From CAYFZO01 sp965211995 (GTDB lineage: Bacteria > Pseudomonadota > Gammaproteobacteria > Poriferisulfidales > Oxydemutatoraceae), in contig OZ243040.1 of NCBI GenBank assembly GCA_965211995.1, positions 620,001 through 684,000 of the forward strand: a stretch of 64,000 nt of DNA, read 5' to 3'. The translations under genes were made by a program, and so were the position numbers. A model generated the notes under the pieces. That model saw nothing but the letters and a program-made list of their open reading frames with translations. It searched no databases and was not told the DNA's origin. This document shows positions 1-8,188 of the stretch, in pieces; the stretch's first letter is position 1; the number at the start of each line of letters is the position of its first letter.

Positions 1-42
1 GAGGGCCTCGTGCAGCGTGCGGACTGTCGGGTCTTCGTTCAT
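1..42 (-). CDS. hprK: Possible start of HPr kinase/phosphorylase (partial)
   Basis: Only the first 14 codons are in the window; the gene runs off the left edge. It starts with ATG 24 bp after the ptsN stop, on the same strand. The short N-terminus (MNEDPTVRTLHEAL) resembles HprK starts of the MNxxxTxRxLF type. In many proteobacteria ptsN is followed by hprK and rapZ, so context supports the call, but 14 residues cannot prove it. A rapZ start is the main alternative. Confidence 0.35.
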   Translation of the reverse strand, partial: MNEDPTVRTLHEAL

Positions 43-66
43 TCTGCGGCGCTTGGCGCGTGGCGC

Positions 67-525
67 TTACGCGGCGTGCGCGGACTTTTGCAGCGCGGCG
101 ACGACCTGCGCCGCGTCGGACGCCTTGCTCAGGCGCCGTATGCGCACGGGGTCGTCGAGTTTGCGCGCGAGTTCCGCGAGCAGTTGCAAGTGTTCGTCGG
201 CGGCGTCTTCGGGCACCAGCAGCGCGAAGAACAAAGACACCGGCGCGCCGTCGGGCGCATCGTAGTCCACCGCGGTGGCGGTTCTGAGCAGGCACGCCAG
301 CGGTTGCGCGATGCCGGCGACGCGGCAGTGCGGCACCGCGACGCCCTTGCCGAGCGCGGTGCTGCCGAGTTTTTCGCGCTCGCGCAGGCACGCAAACACC
401 GTCTGCGGGTCGAGGCCGCTGTGCGCCGCGAACACGCCGGCGAGCGTTTCCAGGACTTTCTTTTTATTGTGCGCCGGATCCGCGAGGCGCACCGCGGCGG
501 GAGACAGGCACGCACAAAAGTCCAT
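67..525 (-). CDS. ptsN: Nitrogen PTS EIIA component (PtsN)
   Basis: A 152-residue cytosolic phosphocarrier that takes phosphate from NPr and acts by protein-protein regulation (potassium and nitrogen/carbon balance) rather than sugar transport. The family signature around the phosphorylated histidine is visible as GVAVPHCR with His66. Length and the closing helical region fit EIIA-Ntr. It lies 13 bp downstream of hpf on the same strand, the usual hpf-ptsN pairing, so the two are probably cotranscribed. The rpoN gene that normally precedes hpf is absent here. Confidence 0.94.
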   Translation of the reverse strand: MDFCACLSPAAVRLADPAHNKKKVLETLAGVFAAHSGLDPQTVFACLREREKLGSTALGKGVAVPHCRVAGIAQPLACLLRTATAVDYDAPDGAPVSLFFALLVPEDAADEHLQLLAELARKLDDPVRIRRLSKASDAAQVVAALQKSAHAA

Positions 526-538
526 CTGCTCGCCGGCG

Positions 539-862
539 CTATTTGCGCAAGTTGTGGTGCACCACGTCTTTCTCGTGGTGGCTTTTGAGTTTTTCTTTGT
601 GCTTGATGATCTGGCGGTCGAGTTTGCCGACCAGATCGTCTATCGCCGCGTACATGTCGGCGGCGCGGGCGACCGCGAATAAAGTGTGTCCGCGCACGTG
701 GATGGTCGCTTCGGCGGTGTGGCTGAGTTTTTCCACCTTCAGAGTTACGTGGACGTCCACTACGTGGTCGAAATGCTTTTTGAGCCGGCCGATCTTTTCT
801 TCGATGGAATTGCGGATGGCCGCGGTGATCTCGACGTGCTGTCCCGACATTTGAATGTTCAT
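539..862 (-). CDS. hpf: Ribosome hibernation promoting factor, short form
   Basis: A 107-residue HPF/YfiA-family protein that binds the 30S decoding region and promotes inactive 100S ribosome dimers in stationary phase. It starts with the typical MNIQMSGQHVEIT segment and has the basic end HHNLRK. Length matches short HPF; there is no long-form dimerisation domain. It is the first gene of the hpf-ptsN transcript and is divergent from kdsC. In most gammaproteobacteria it follows rpoN, which is missing at this locus. Confidence 0.94.
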   Translation of the reverse strand: MNIQMSGQHVEITAAIRNSIEEKIGRLKKHFDHVVDVHVTLKVEKLSHTAEATIHVRGHTLFAVARAADMYAAIDDLVGKLDRQIIKHKEKLKSHHEKDVVHHNLRK

Positions 863-1001
863 GGCTGGTCCTTATTATGTGCGCTGCGCGGCGGCTTCGG
901 CGCGTGCGTGAACCGCCCCCGGGCATTCGTCCGCTGGTGCGCCGCCGGGCGTCGCGGAGCAACTGACGCAGGCCTTGCGGCCGCCGCCGGTTCCGTTATT
1001 T

Positions 1002-1007
1002 TATACT
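1002..1007 (+). promoter_or_regulatory. Candidate -10 box for the kdsC-lptCAB operon
   Basis: TATACT sits in an AT-rich patch 22 bp before the kdsC ATG in an otherwise GC-rich gap. A TTGCGG at 975-980 is too far upstream (21 bp spacing) for a good -35, so the promoter is tentative. A TGAGGA ribosome-binding sequence follows just before the start. Confidence 0.35.
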
Positions 1008-1028
1008 GCCTGCCTGAGGAATTCTCCG

Positions 1029-1556
1029 ATGAACCGAACTCTCCAGCAACGCGCCGCCGCCGTCAGGCTGGTGGTTTTCGACGTGGACGGCGTGCTCACC
1101 GACGGGCGGCTGTATTACAGCGACGCCGGGTGCGAGAGCCGGGCGTTCAATATCCAGGACGGTCACGGCATTCGCCTGCTGCTGCATTACGGGGTGCAGG
1201 TCGCGGTGTTGTCGGGGCGTGAATCCGGCGCGGTCTCGCGGCGTCTGAGCGATCTCGGCGTCGCGCGGGTTTATCAGGGGTGCAGGGACAAGGGGCCGGC
1301 GTTCGAGCGCCTGCTCGAAGACTGCGGCGTCGCGGCGGCGCAGTCGGCCTACGTCGGCGACGACCTGCCCGACCTTGCGCCGCTGCGCCGCGCCGGTCTC
1401 GCGTGCGCGGTCGCCGATGCCTGCCCCGAGGTTATAGAATGTGCGCATTGGGTCGCGCGCGCCGGCGGCGGTCGCGGCGCGGCGCGTGAATTGTGCGATT
1501 TCCTGCTCAAGGAGCAGGGGCGATGGAGCGAGGTAGTCGAGTATTGTTTGACTTAA
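1029..1556 (+). CDS. kdsC: KDO-8-phosphate phosphatase (KdsC)
   Basis: A 175-residue HAD-family phosphatase that releases phosphate from 3-deoxy-D-manno-octulosonate 8-phosphate to give free Kdo for LPS inner core. HAD motif I is DVDGVLTD (Asp18 nucleophile, Asp20). A GRES segment follows, with Lys in CRDKGPAF and motif GDDLPDL. The ATG at 1029 follows TGAGGA and begins just before motif I, as in the family; a longer upstream reading frame lacks support. The stop overlaps the start of lptC by 34 bp, so expression is coupled to the Lpt genes. Confidence 0.95.
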   Translation: MNRTLQQRAAAVRLVVFDVDGVLTDGRLYYSDAGCESRAFNIQDGHGIRLLLHYGVQVAVLSGRESGAVSRRLSDLGVARVYQGCRDKGPAFERLLEDCGVAAAQSAYVGDDLPDLAPLRRAGLACAVADACPEVIECAHWVARAGGGRGAARELCDFLLKEQGRWSEVVEYCLT

Positions 1557-2101
1557 GCCGTTATGTTTTTCCGCTGTACTGCGCGGGCGTCGCCGTGCTC
1601 GCAGCGGTGCCGTACCTGCTGCCCGCGGCGGTCGCGCCGCCGGCCGCCGCGGCCCCGCCGGCCGTGGACAGCGCACTCAGCGGGGTCGTCTCGAGCGTGT
1701 ACGCGCCGGACGGGCGCCGGCGTTACCGCGTCGAAAGCGCCCGCGTCAGGCGCCGCCGCGACGGCGTGCTGATGCTCGAGCCGGTCGCGATGCAATATTA
1801 CTCGCACGGGGCGCGCACGCTGTCGCTCGAGTCCGAATCCGGCAGGATTTTGGAGAAAGGCAAGCGGGTCGAACTCGACGGCGCGGTTGAACTCGACCGT
1901 CCCGCCGCTGCGGGTCGCGCGCGCGAGATCGTGAGCACCCGCGACGTCGAAGTCAAAACCGAGGAGTGGATCGCGGTGACCGCGGAGGAAGTGGTGCTCA
2001 GGCGCGAACGGCAGGTGATGCGCGGCCGCGGCATGGTCGCCGACCTCAGGCGCGGCGAGATCAGCCTGCTCGGCGACGTGGAGGTGAACCATGCGCCGTA
2101 G
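1523..2101 (+). CDS. lptC: LPS export periplasmic/inner-membrane protein LptC
   Basis: A 192-residue bitopic protein: one N-terminal membrane segment (about residues 10-32), an Ala/Pro-rich linker, then a beta-rich periplasmic domain. LptC links the LptBFG transporter to LptA. Sequence identity to named LptC proteins is low by eye, so the call rests on topology, size and position between kdsC and lptA. The ATG at 1523 is preceded by AAGGAG and lies inside the kdsC end. The stop overlaps lptA. Confidence 0.85.
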   Translation: MERGSRVLFDLSRYVFPLYCAGVAVLAAVPYLLPAAVAPPAAAAPPAVDSALSGVVSSVYAPDGRRRYRVESARVRRRRDGVLMLEPVAMQYYSHGARTLSLESESGRILEKGKRVELDGAVELDRPAAAGRAREIVSTRDVEVKTEEWIAVTAEEVVLRRERQVMRGRGMVADLRRGEISLLGDVEVNHAP

Positions 2102-2618
2102 CGCCGCCGCCGGCTTTAGCGCGTGCTGCCGCGTGCGCACCGCGGCGGGCCGGGTTGCGTGCGGCGTCCTGCTGGCGGCGGGTCTGACCTGGGGCGCGGC
2201 CGTGGCGCAGGACGCAGAGCCGCTCAATCTCGAGGCCGACAGCATTCGCTACGACAACAATACCGGCAACAGCCTGTACCGCGGCAACGTCGTCATCAGC
2301 CGCGCCGGCATGCGCCTGACCGGGGACGAGGTCGAAGTATTTTCCGAGAACGGCGAATTTTTGCGGATCGTGGCGCGCGCGCGTCCCGGCACTTTCCGAA
2401 ACCGCTCCGCGGACGGCAACGTTGACGCCCGCGCCGATACGATCGAGTACGACATCAAGCGCCGCACGATCACGTTCACGGGCAACGCGGTGGTTGACGA
2501 CGGCGAAAAAATGCTTCAGGGGGAGCGCATCATCTACGATCTCGGCAGGAAGGTGGTGAGCGCGACAAAAAGCAAGGGACGCGTGCGCCTGACCATCAAT
2601 CCCGCCGGCTCCCCCTGA
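2091..2618 (+). CDS. lptA: LPS export periplasmic bridge protein LptA
   Basis: A 175-residue precursor with a signal peptide ending near AVAQDAEP and an OstA-type beta-jellyroll. The typical opening LNLEADSIRYDNNTG and GNVVISRAGMRLTGDE are present. LptA polymerises to bridge LptC and LptD across the periplasm. The start at 2091 overlaps the lptC stop, and lptB follows after 9 bp, so kdsC-lptC-lptA-lptB form one operon. Confidence 0.95.
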   Translation: MRRSAAAGFSACCRVRTAAGRVACGVLLAAGLTWGAAVAQDAEPLNLEADSIRYDNNTGNSLYRGNVVISRAGMRLTGDEVEVFSENGEFLRIVARARPGTFRNRSADGNVDARADTIEYDIKRRTITFTGNAVVDDGEKMLQGERIIYDLGRKVVSATKSKGRVRLTINPAGSP

Positions 2619-2627
2619 GGCGCGGCG

Positions 2628-3353
2628 ATGCACCGGTTGATCGCGTCGGGGTTGAGCAAGAAATACCGCGCCCGCTACGCGGTGCAATCGGTGTCGCTGA
2701 ACGTAAACAGCGGCGAGATCGTCGGCCTGCTGGGCCCCAACGGCGCCGGCAAGACGACGGTGTTTTACATGATCGTCGGTTTGGTCGAGCCCGACGCCGG
2801 GTGCATTTTGATGGACGGCGAGGATATTTCGCGCCTGTTCATGCACGCGCGCGCCGAGCGCGGCATCGGCTACCTGCCGCAGGAAGCGTCGGTGTTCCGC
2901 AAGCTCAGCGTCGAGGACAACCTGAGAGTGGCGCTCGAGGCGAGACGCAGCCTGAGCCGGTGCGAGCGCGAGGCAAAACTTGAGGAATTGCTCGACGAGT
3001 TCCAACTCAGGCGGGTGCGTTCGAGCCACGGTCTCGCGCTGTCGGGCGGTGAAAGGCGGCGGGTTGAGATCGCGCGCGCGTTCGCGGCCGAGCCGAGGTT
3101 CATTCTGCTCGACGAGCCTTTCGCCGGCGTCGATCCGATCTCGATCGCCGAGATCCAAAAACTGATGAAGCAGTTATGCGGTTACGGCATCGGTCTGTTG
3201 ATCACCGACCACAGCGTCCGTGCGACGCTCGGCATTTGCGACCGCGCTTATATCGTGAACAAAGGGTGGGTCATCGCCGAAGGCGGCGCCGAAGACGTGA
3301 TCGCCAACGAGCGGGTCAAGCAGGTGTATCTCGGCGAGGACTTTCGCATCTGA
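2628..3353 (+). CDS. lptB: LPS export ABC ATPase LptB
   Basis: A 241-residue ABC ATPase that powers LPS extraction by LptFG. The Walker A GPNGAGKTT is at residues 36-44. The signature LSGGERRR, Walker B FILLDEPFAGVDP and the switch His in ITDHSVR are all intact. The C-terminus VYLGEDFRI is family-typical. In related genomes rpoN follows directly; here a 336-bp gap and a foreign-looking glycosyltransferase gene follow. Confidence 0.97.
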   Translation: MHRLIASGLSKKYRARYAVQSVSLNVNSGEIVGLLGPNGAGKTTVFYMIVGLVEPDAGCILMDGEDISRLFMHARAERGIGYLPQEASVFRKLSVEDNLRVALEARRSLSRCEREAKLEELLDEFQLRRVRSSHGLALSGGERRRVEIARAFAAEPRFILLDEPFAGVDPISIAEIQKLMKQLCGYGIGLLITDHSVRATLGICDRAYIVNKGWVIAEGGAEDVIANERVKQVYLGEDFRI

Positions 3354-3689
3354 GTTTCCGGCGTGGTCAATGCAACGATGAACCGCGAATTTTGCAGCGG
3401 CGGGGCCGCCGAACGTCGGGTTGCGTCTCAAGCCCGCATTGCGGCGTCGCGTACCCGGCGCTAAGGAGATTGTGCCTTGAGCCGGTGCAAGATCCAGGTG
3501 CGGCACCCGGGGGGAATATAATTGTTGCCCCTATGCTCGGTTTAATGCGTCACCTATGTGCCGATACTTTCACGCACGGCACCCTCAGGTTGCGGCGGAT
3601 GCGGACTCTGCGGGGTCTCGGTGCGGCGGGGCCTTGCGCGCAGCGCGGCGCCTGAACCGGAATACGCCATTTATTCGTTGGCGGATAAG
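3354..3689 (+). other. Gap between lptB and the GT10 gene
   Basis: No convincing gene. It contains a TATAAT at 3517-3522 in an AT-rich patch about 170 bp before the GT10 start, a possible promoter without a clear -35. This is where rpoN would be expected after lptB; I see no recognisable rpoN remnant in any frame. Confidence 0.4.
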
Positions 3690-4709
3690 ATGAAGAGGAA
3701 ACTTAAAATCGCGATTTTTGATGACCGTGGTGGGGAGCACCTGCTTAAGGACCACTATCTGCTGCACTTGCTCGATCGGGAATATGACGTGGAACTAAGC
3801 GACGCTCCGGAGTTGGTGTTCTTCTCAACGTTTCCGGGAACAGGGGGGAGGGGATATTCCGGTTATAAGTGTCTTACGGTTTTCTTCACGGGCGAGAACG
3901 TAAAGCCGGATTTCAGGTTGTGTGATTACGCTTTTACTTTTGAAGATACGGACGACCGAAATTTTCAGTTCCCCAATTTTGCAAGATTCAGTTTCTTTGA
4001 ATTCTTGACGACCGGGAAATGCCGCGTAAGAGGACACAGAATGTGGCCCTCCGAAAATGAACTTAAGGAGTACGGGAAATTTCCCAAGTCGAAGTTCTGC
4101 GGATTTATTTACTCCAATGGCCGCGTCAAGAAAAGAATAGAGTTTTGCAAAAAACTGGGTTCCTACAAGAAAGTGGACTGCCCCGGGAAAGTGCTTAATA
4201 ATATGCCGCCGATTGGCGATGGCTTGGTAAACGTGCCGGGTTTCTTTAAGCGGTATAAATTCGGGATTGCTTTTGAAAATACCAGCGCCGTCCACTATAC
4301 GACGGAGAAGATCTGCTGGCCGCTGCTCGCGGGCAGCGTGCCGATCTACTGGGGCAACCCCGAAGTCGCCGAGTATTTCAACCCGGAAGCCTTTATCAAC
4401 TGCCACGATTACGATAATTTTGACCAGGTTGTCAAGCGGGTGATCGAGGTGGACAACGACGATGCCTTGTATCAAAAGTACGTCAACGCGCCCGCCATAC
4501 TTGAGGGATCTAAATTACACGCGGTCACGGAAGAGGCGGTACTGGAGCGGCTGAACAGGATCGTCGGCAGCATCGGGGTGGTGCGACCCGTTTCCGGAAC
4601 TTTGGCGTTTGCTTTTTTGAGTTGGTATAAGCGCTGCCAGGGGTATTTCGGATACCATGAATGGCGCTTCAAAATGCGATTAAAGAGGCTTCTTGCAAAA
4701 CCCCAATGA
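3690..4709 (+). CDS. GT10-family (alpha-1,3/4-fucosyltransferase-like) glycosyltransferase
   Basis: A 339-residue protein whose C-terminal half carries the GT10 donor-binding region: KFGIAFENTSAVHYTTEKI, then WPLLAGSVPIYWGNPEV. This matches bacterial fucosyltransferases of the Helicobacter FutA type, which transfer fucose from GDP-fucose to LPS or capsule sugars. The ATG at 3690 is chosen because homology-like sequence starts there (MKRKLKIAIFDD); the open frame extends upstream without support. Base composition is visibly more AT-rich than lptB and kdsD, suggesting transfer. It is a single gene inserted between Kdo/LPS transport genes. Acceptor and exact sugar are unknown. Confidence 0.85.
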   Translation: MKRKLKIAIFDDRGGEHLLKDHYLLHLLDREYDVELSDAPELVFFSTFPGTGGRGYSGYKCLTVFFTGENVKPDFRLCDYAFTFEDTDDRNFQFPNFARFSFFEFLTTGKCRVRGHRMWPSENELKEYGKFPKSKFCGFIYSNGRVKKRIEFCKKLGSYKKVDCPGKVLNNMPPIGDGLVNVPGFFKRYKFGIAFENTSAVHYTTEKICWPLLAGSVPIYWGNPEVAEYFNPEAFINCHDYDNFDQVVKRVIEVDNDDALYQKYVNAPAILEGSKLHAVTEEAVLERLNRIVGSIGVVRPVSGTLAFAFLSWYKRCQGYFGYHEWRFKMRLKRLLAKPQ

Positions 4710-4760
4710 TTGCCGCGGGAAAGCGGCAGTTCAGGATTGCGCGCGGGCGGTGATTGAAGA

Positions 4761-4783
4761 AGCCCCGAACCCCGCACGGGGCT
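4761..4783 (+). terminator. Hairpin between convergent GT10 and kdsD genes
   Basis: A 7-bp perfect stem (AGCCCCG/CGGGGCT) with a 9-nt loop lies between the convergent GT10 and kdsD genes. There is no T-run on either side, so it is not a classical intrinsic terminator. The rest of 4710-4957 holds no gene. Confidence 0.25.
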
Positions 4784-4957
4784 GGTCGCCAAGTGCATTG
4801 GGGCGTTTATCTTGCCAAAAGAGCCGCGGAACCCGGCGCTGTCATGGTCCGGCAGCATGGCAAGCGAGATCAGCCCGCCGTGATTTGGCGCACCCGGCCT
4901 GCGAAATCCTAAAGAGCAACAGACCAAGCGCAGGTAAAAAATTACAACCGGCGCGCC

Positions 4958-5950
4958 CTACAGGCCGGCGCGCAGCAGCGTGTGCATATTGAGCGCACCC
5001 GCGAGTTCGCCGCGTGCGTCGAGCACCGGCATCGAATTGATTTTTTTCGACTCCATCAAGGCGAGCGCTTCGATCGCAAAGCCGCCCACCGTGATCGAGT
5101 GAAAGTCCGCGGTCATCACTGTCTCGACCGGCGTCGTGTGCACGTCGGTGCGCCGGTCCATCGCGCGGCGCAGGTCGCCGTCGGTGAAAATCCCCGCGAT
5201 GCGGCCGTCGGTGCCGGTCACCAGCGTCATCCCCAGCCCTTTCGCCGACATCTCGCACAGCGCGTCCACCAGCAGCGTGCCGGCGGCAACCGTCGGGACC
5301 TCGCTGCCGGTGTGCATCAGGTTCTCAACGCGCAGGCTCAGGCGGCGGCCGAGCCGGCCGCTCGGGTGCGCACGCGCGAAGTCGTCCGGCGTGAAGCCTT
5401 TCGCTTGCAGCAGCGCGGTTGCAAGCGCGTCGCCCATCGCGAGCGCCGCGGTGGTGCTCGCCGTCGGCGCGAGTCCCAGCGGGCACGCTTCCTGCTCGAT
5501 GCCGACGTCGAGGCAGACGCTCGCGGCTTTGCCGAGCGTCGAGTTCGGGCTGCCGGTAAGCGCGATGATCGGGATCTTGAGGCCTTTCAGCGGCGCGAGC
5601 AGCGCGTTGATCTCATCGGTTTCGCCCGAGTTCGAGACCACCACCGCGGCGTCGCCGCGGCACAGCATGCCGAAGTCGCCGTGGCCCGCCTCGGCCGGGT
5701 GGATGTAGAAGGCCGGACTGCCGGTGCTCGCGAGCGTCGAGGCGATCTTGTTCGCGACGTGCCCCGACTTGCCGATGCCCAGCAGCACGATGCGCCCGCT
5801 GCAAGCGTGCAGACGTTCGCAGGCTTTGAAGAAGCGCTCGTCAATGCGTGCTTTCAGCGCCGCGACCGCGCGCGCCTCGGTGTCGATCACCGCGCGCGCG
5901 AGCGCCAGAGTCTGGTCGTAATCCGGGGGCTTGTCGTGAGCGAGTGCCAT
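4958..5950 (-). CDS. kdsD: Arabinose-5-phosphate isomerase (KdsD)
   Basis: A 330-residue enzyme that converts ribulose 5-phosphate to arabinose 5-phosphate, the first step of Kdo synthesis. It has an SIS domain (GIGKSGHVANKIA, VVSNSGETDEI) followed by two CBS domains ending in SMPVLDARGELAGALN. The ATG at 5950 begins MALAHDKPPDYDQ; an upstream in-frame start is less likely. It lies 37 bp downstream of the yrbG-like gene on the same strand, the conserved yrbG-kdsD pair. This pair is inverted relative to kdsC-lptCAB. Confidence 0.95.
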   Translation of the reverse strand: MALAHDKPPDYDQTLALARAVIDTEARAVAALKARIDERFFKACERLHACSGRIVLLGIGKSGHVANKIASTLASTGSPAFYIHPAEAGHGDFGMLCRGDAAVVVSNSGETDEINALLAPLKGLKIPIIALTGSPNSTLGKAASVCLDVGIEQEACPLGLAPTASTTAALAMGDALATALLQAKGFTPDDFARAHPSGRLGRRLSLRVENLMHTGSEVPTVAAGTLLVDALCEMSAKGLGMTLVTGTDGRIAGIFTDGDLRRAMDRRTDVHTTPVETVMTADFHSITVGGFAIEALALMESKKINSMPVLDARGELAGALNMHTLLRAGL

Positions 5951-5987
5951 GACGCTGCTTATTATGCCCGCCCGTGCGGCCCGCGTT

Positions 5988-6941
5988 TCAAGCGAATGCC
6001 TCGCGGTAAAGGATCGCCTGATAGGCGGCGAAACACGCAAGCAGCATCAGCCCTTTGCCGCGCCCGAGCGAGCGGCGCGGCGGCGCCAGCAGCAACAGCC
6101 ACAGCAGCGCGGTCAGGCCGAGCACCACCGGGTAGTCGCGCAGCAGCACCGCGCCCGGCACTTGCATCGGCGCGATCAGTGCGGGCAGCCCGATCACCGC
6201 GAGGCTGTTGAACAGGTTCGAGCCGAGGATCACGCCGAGCGCGATCGCGTGCTGCTGGCGGTAGGTGCTGACCAAGGCCGCCGCGAGTTCGGGCAAACTG
6301 GTGCCGATCGCGATCACGGTCAAGCCGATGATGAGTTCGGATACGTCGAGCACCCGTGCGATATTCAGCGCCGACCACACCGCGGCGTAGGAAGCGGTGA
6401 GCATCAGTCCCGTCCACGCGATAAGCCGGATTTCAGGGCGCTTTTGCCGGGCCGCATGCCGCACCATGTCGTCGTCTTCGAACGCGCCGTCCTCGGCCTT
6501 GATCAGCAGGTAGATTGCGCCGGCGAGCGCGACGAGCAGCAGGGCGCCGTCGCCGCGTCCGAGGTAGTTCCGGTCAAGCAGCAGCAAACCCGGCAACGCG
6601 GTCGCGGCGAACACGATAAGGAATTTCAGCCGCGTGTCGGCCGGTGTCGCGTTGATGCCGAAACCCAGCGCCGCCGCTCCAAGCACCAGCGCGACGTTCG
6701 CGACGTTGGAACCGAGCGCGTTGCCGACCGCAATCTCGAGCGAGTCGTTGAACGCGGCGAGCGACGACACCACCAATTCCGGCGCGGACGTGCCGAAACC
6801 GATGATCACGGCGCCGACGATCAGCGGCGGGATGCGCAGGCGGTTCGCCGTCGCCACCGCGTTCAGCAGCATCCGGTCCGCCGTCCAGAAGACCGCGAGC
6901 AACGCCGCGATCAGCAATAATGCGAGAGTTGAAAGCGCCAT
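5988..6941 (-). CDS. yrbG: Calcium/sodium antiporter-family protein (YrbG-like)
   Basis: A 317-residue inner-membrane protein of the CaCA exchanger superfamily with about ten hydrophobic segments. The two inverted alpha-repeats are plain: GFGTSAPELVVS in the first half and AIGTSLPELAAAL in the second, both with the acidic residue used for cation binding. Ion specificity cannot be read. It is cotranscribed with kdsD, as in Escherichia coli. Confidence 0.9.
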   Translation of the reverse strand: MALSTLALLLIAALLAVFWTADRMLLNAVATANRLRIPPLIVGAVIIGFGTSAPELVVSSLAAFNDSLEIAVGNALGSNVANVALVLGAAALGFGINATPADTRLKFLIVFAATALPGLLLLDRNYLGRGDGALLLVALAGAIYLLIKAEDGAFEDDDMVRHAARQKRPEIRLIAWTGLMLTASYAAVWSALNIARVLDVSELIIGLTVIAIGTSLPELAAALVSTYRQQHAIALGVILGSNLFNSLAVIGLPALIAPMQVPGAVLLRDYPVVLGLTALLWLLLLAPPRRSLGRGKGLMLLACFAAYQAILYREAFA

Positions 6942-7449
6942 GATTACCTGCGGCTATGATACAGACAATTAATACAACGACGCCTCCCCCCGAATCGTTT
7001 CCTCTTTGAGTCCGGTGTTTTCCGGCCGGCAAAGGCGACCGCTTCCTCCTTGAGGGGAGTCGGCGAGGCGGGGGTGCAAGTCCGCCGCCGCGCCGGTGAG
7101 GAGGTTGTTCACAATTGCAGTTCGGGTTTCCGCCACCCGCGTTGACACGGGCGGCGGTGCGGGTGATCTGAGCCATTGAGAGTCTCCGTGCCCCTGCGCG
7201 TCAGTTGGCGGCCGGGATCCTGCGATTGGGCGGGTTTCAGTCCGAAGTGCGCTGAGAGGAAGAGGGGCGGGCGCTTTGCGACGTCGTCTGAGGCTCAAAC
7301 AAGACCGCCTCGATCTGCGAAAGTCCGCGTCATCCGTGGAGCCAAAAGAGCGCTCCGCAGATGATGCGGATCGGCGCAACGGGATGACGGACGGCGCCGC
7401 ACTTCAGGCTTGAATCCGGCTTTTCCTCGAAAGGCGGCGCGGACTTCGT
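6942..7449. other. Gap of about 500 bp with dispersed-repeat sequence
   Basis: No gene I can support; short open frames on both strands are Arg/Pro-rich and look non-coding. The segment 7381-7420 matches 39745-39784 in inverted orientation (about 30 of 39 positions). The segment near 7330-7346 resembles one near 47303-47319, a repeat-like TCCGCGTSATCCGYGGA. These suggest an intergenic repeat mosaic. Confidence 0.4.
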
Positions 7450-7455
7450 TATAAT
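7450..7455 (+). promoter_or_regulatory. -10 box upstream of mlaC
   Basis: A perfect TATAAT lies in a GC-rich region. Transcription from it would begin near 7461, leaving almost no leader for an ATG at 7465. This favours the GTG start at 7504 for mlaC. No convincing -35 is seen. Confidence 0.45.
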
Positions 7456-7503
7456 CGGCCGCTTATGGGCGTCAAAGTGATTTCGGTGACAGGTTCAAGG
7501 GAC

Positions 7504-8112
7504 GTGAGGAAATTTTGCATATTGGCCGCCGCCGCCGCGTTGTCGGCGTGGGTCGGGCCGGCCGGTGCGGGCGATGACTACGCCGCGGCCCGCGCGGTGA
7601 TGCAGCAGACCACCGAGCGGCTGCTCAAGCGCCTGCACGCCGAAGCCGACGTCTATCACACGGACGAGCAGCGCCTGTACAGGATGCTCGAAGAAGTGGT
7701 GGTGCCGGCGGTTGATATGCGGTTGATCAGCCGGTTGGTGCTCGGGGCGCACTGGGACGCCGCCGACGCACTTCAGCAACAGCGCTTCGTCAAGGTTTTT
7801 CAATCAATGCTGATGAAAAGTTACGGCAAGACCCTGCTGTTGATGTCCGATATACGGGTTGAATACGAACCGCCGCTGTCCGGTGAACCGCGCAAGAAAT
7901 ACCAAGTCGTGCGCACGAAAGTGATGGCCAGCAGCAACAAGCCGCCGCTGAGCATCAGTTATTCTCTGGTCGATCGCGAAGGCTGGAAAATATTCGACAT
8001 CATCATTGACGGCGCGAGTATCGCCAGGCAGTTCCGCGTCGGATTTGACCGGGAGATCCGCGAAGTCGGCTTCGAGGCCCTGCTCGGTCGCCTCGGCAAG
8101 TTCGGTTCTTGA
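7504..8112 (+). CDS. mlaC: Periplasmic phospholipid-binding protein MlaC
   Basis: About 202 residues with a signal peptide (RKFCILAAAAALSAW) cleaved near GPAGAGDD. MlaC shuttles phospholipid between the outer-membrane MlaA and the inner-membrane MlaFEDB complex to keep lipid asymmetry. Family features include MLEEVVVPAVDM, YGKTLL and EGWKIFDIIIDG. The GTG at 7504 places the signal peptide at the N-terminus; an in-frame ATG at 7465 is possible. mlaFEDB, ibaG and other usual partners are absent; only mlaC-murA remain together. Confidence 0.88.
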   Translation: MRKFCILAAAAALSAWVGPAGAGDDYAAARAVMQQTTERLLKRLHAEADVYHTDEQRLYRMLEEVVVPAVDMRLISRLVLGAHWDAADALQQQRFVKVFQSMLMKSYGKTLLLMSDIRVEYEPPLSGEPRKKYQVVRTKVMASSNKPPLSISYSLVDREGWKIFDIIIDGASIARQFRVGFDREIREVGFEALLGRLGKFGS

Positions 8113-8188
8113 CCCGGGCGTGCTCCGACCGCGACGGCCCCGTCTCGACCCAGGCGTGGCGCCCGCCCGCGCCGAGCGCCACGGGCTA

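Noticed and set aside
6969..7379. 136-residue minus-strand ORF between yrbG and mlaC
   Set aside because: Arg/Ser/Pro-rich composition, no ribosome site and repeat-like DNA; probably non-coding.
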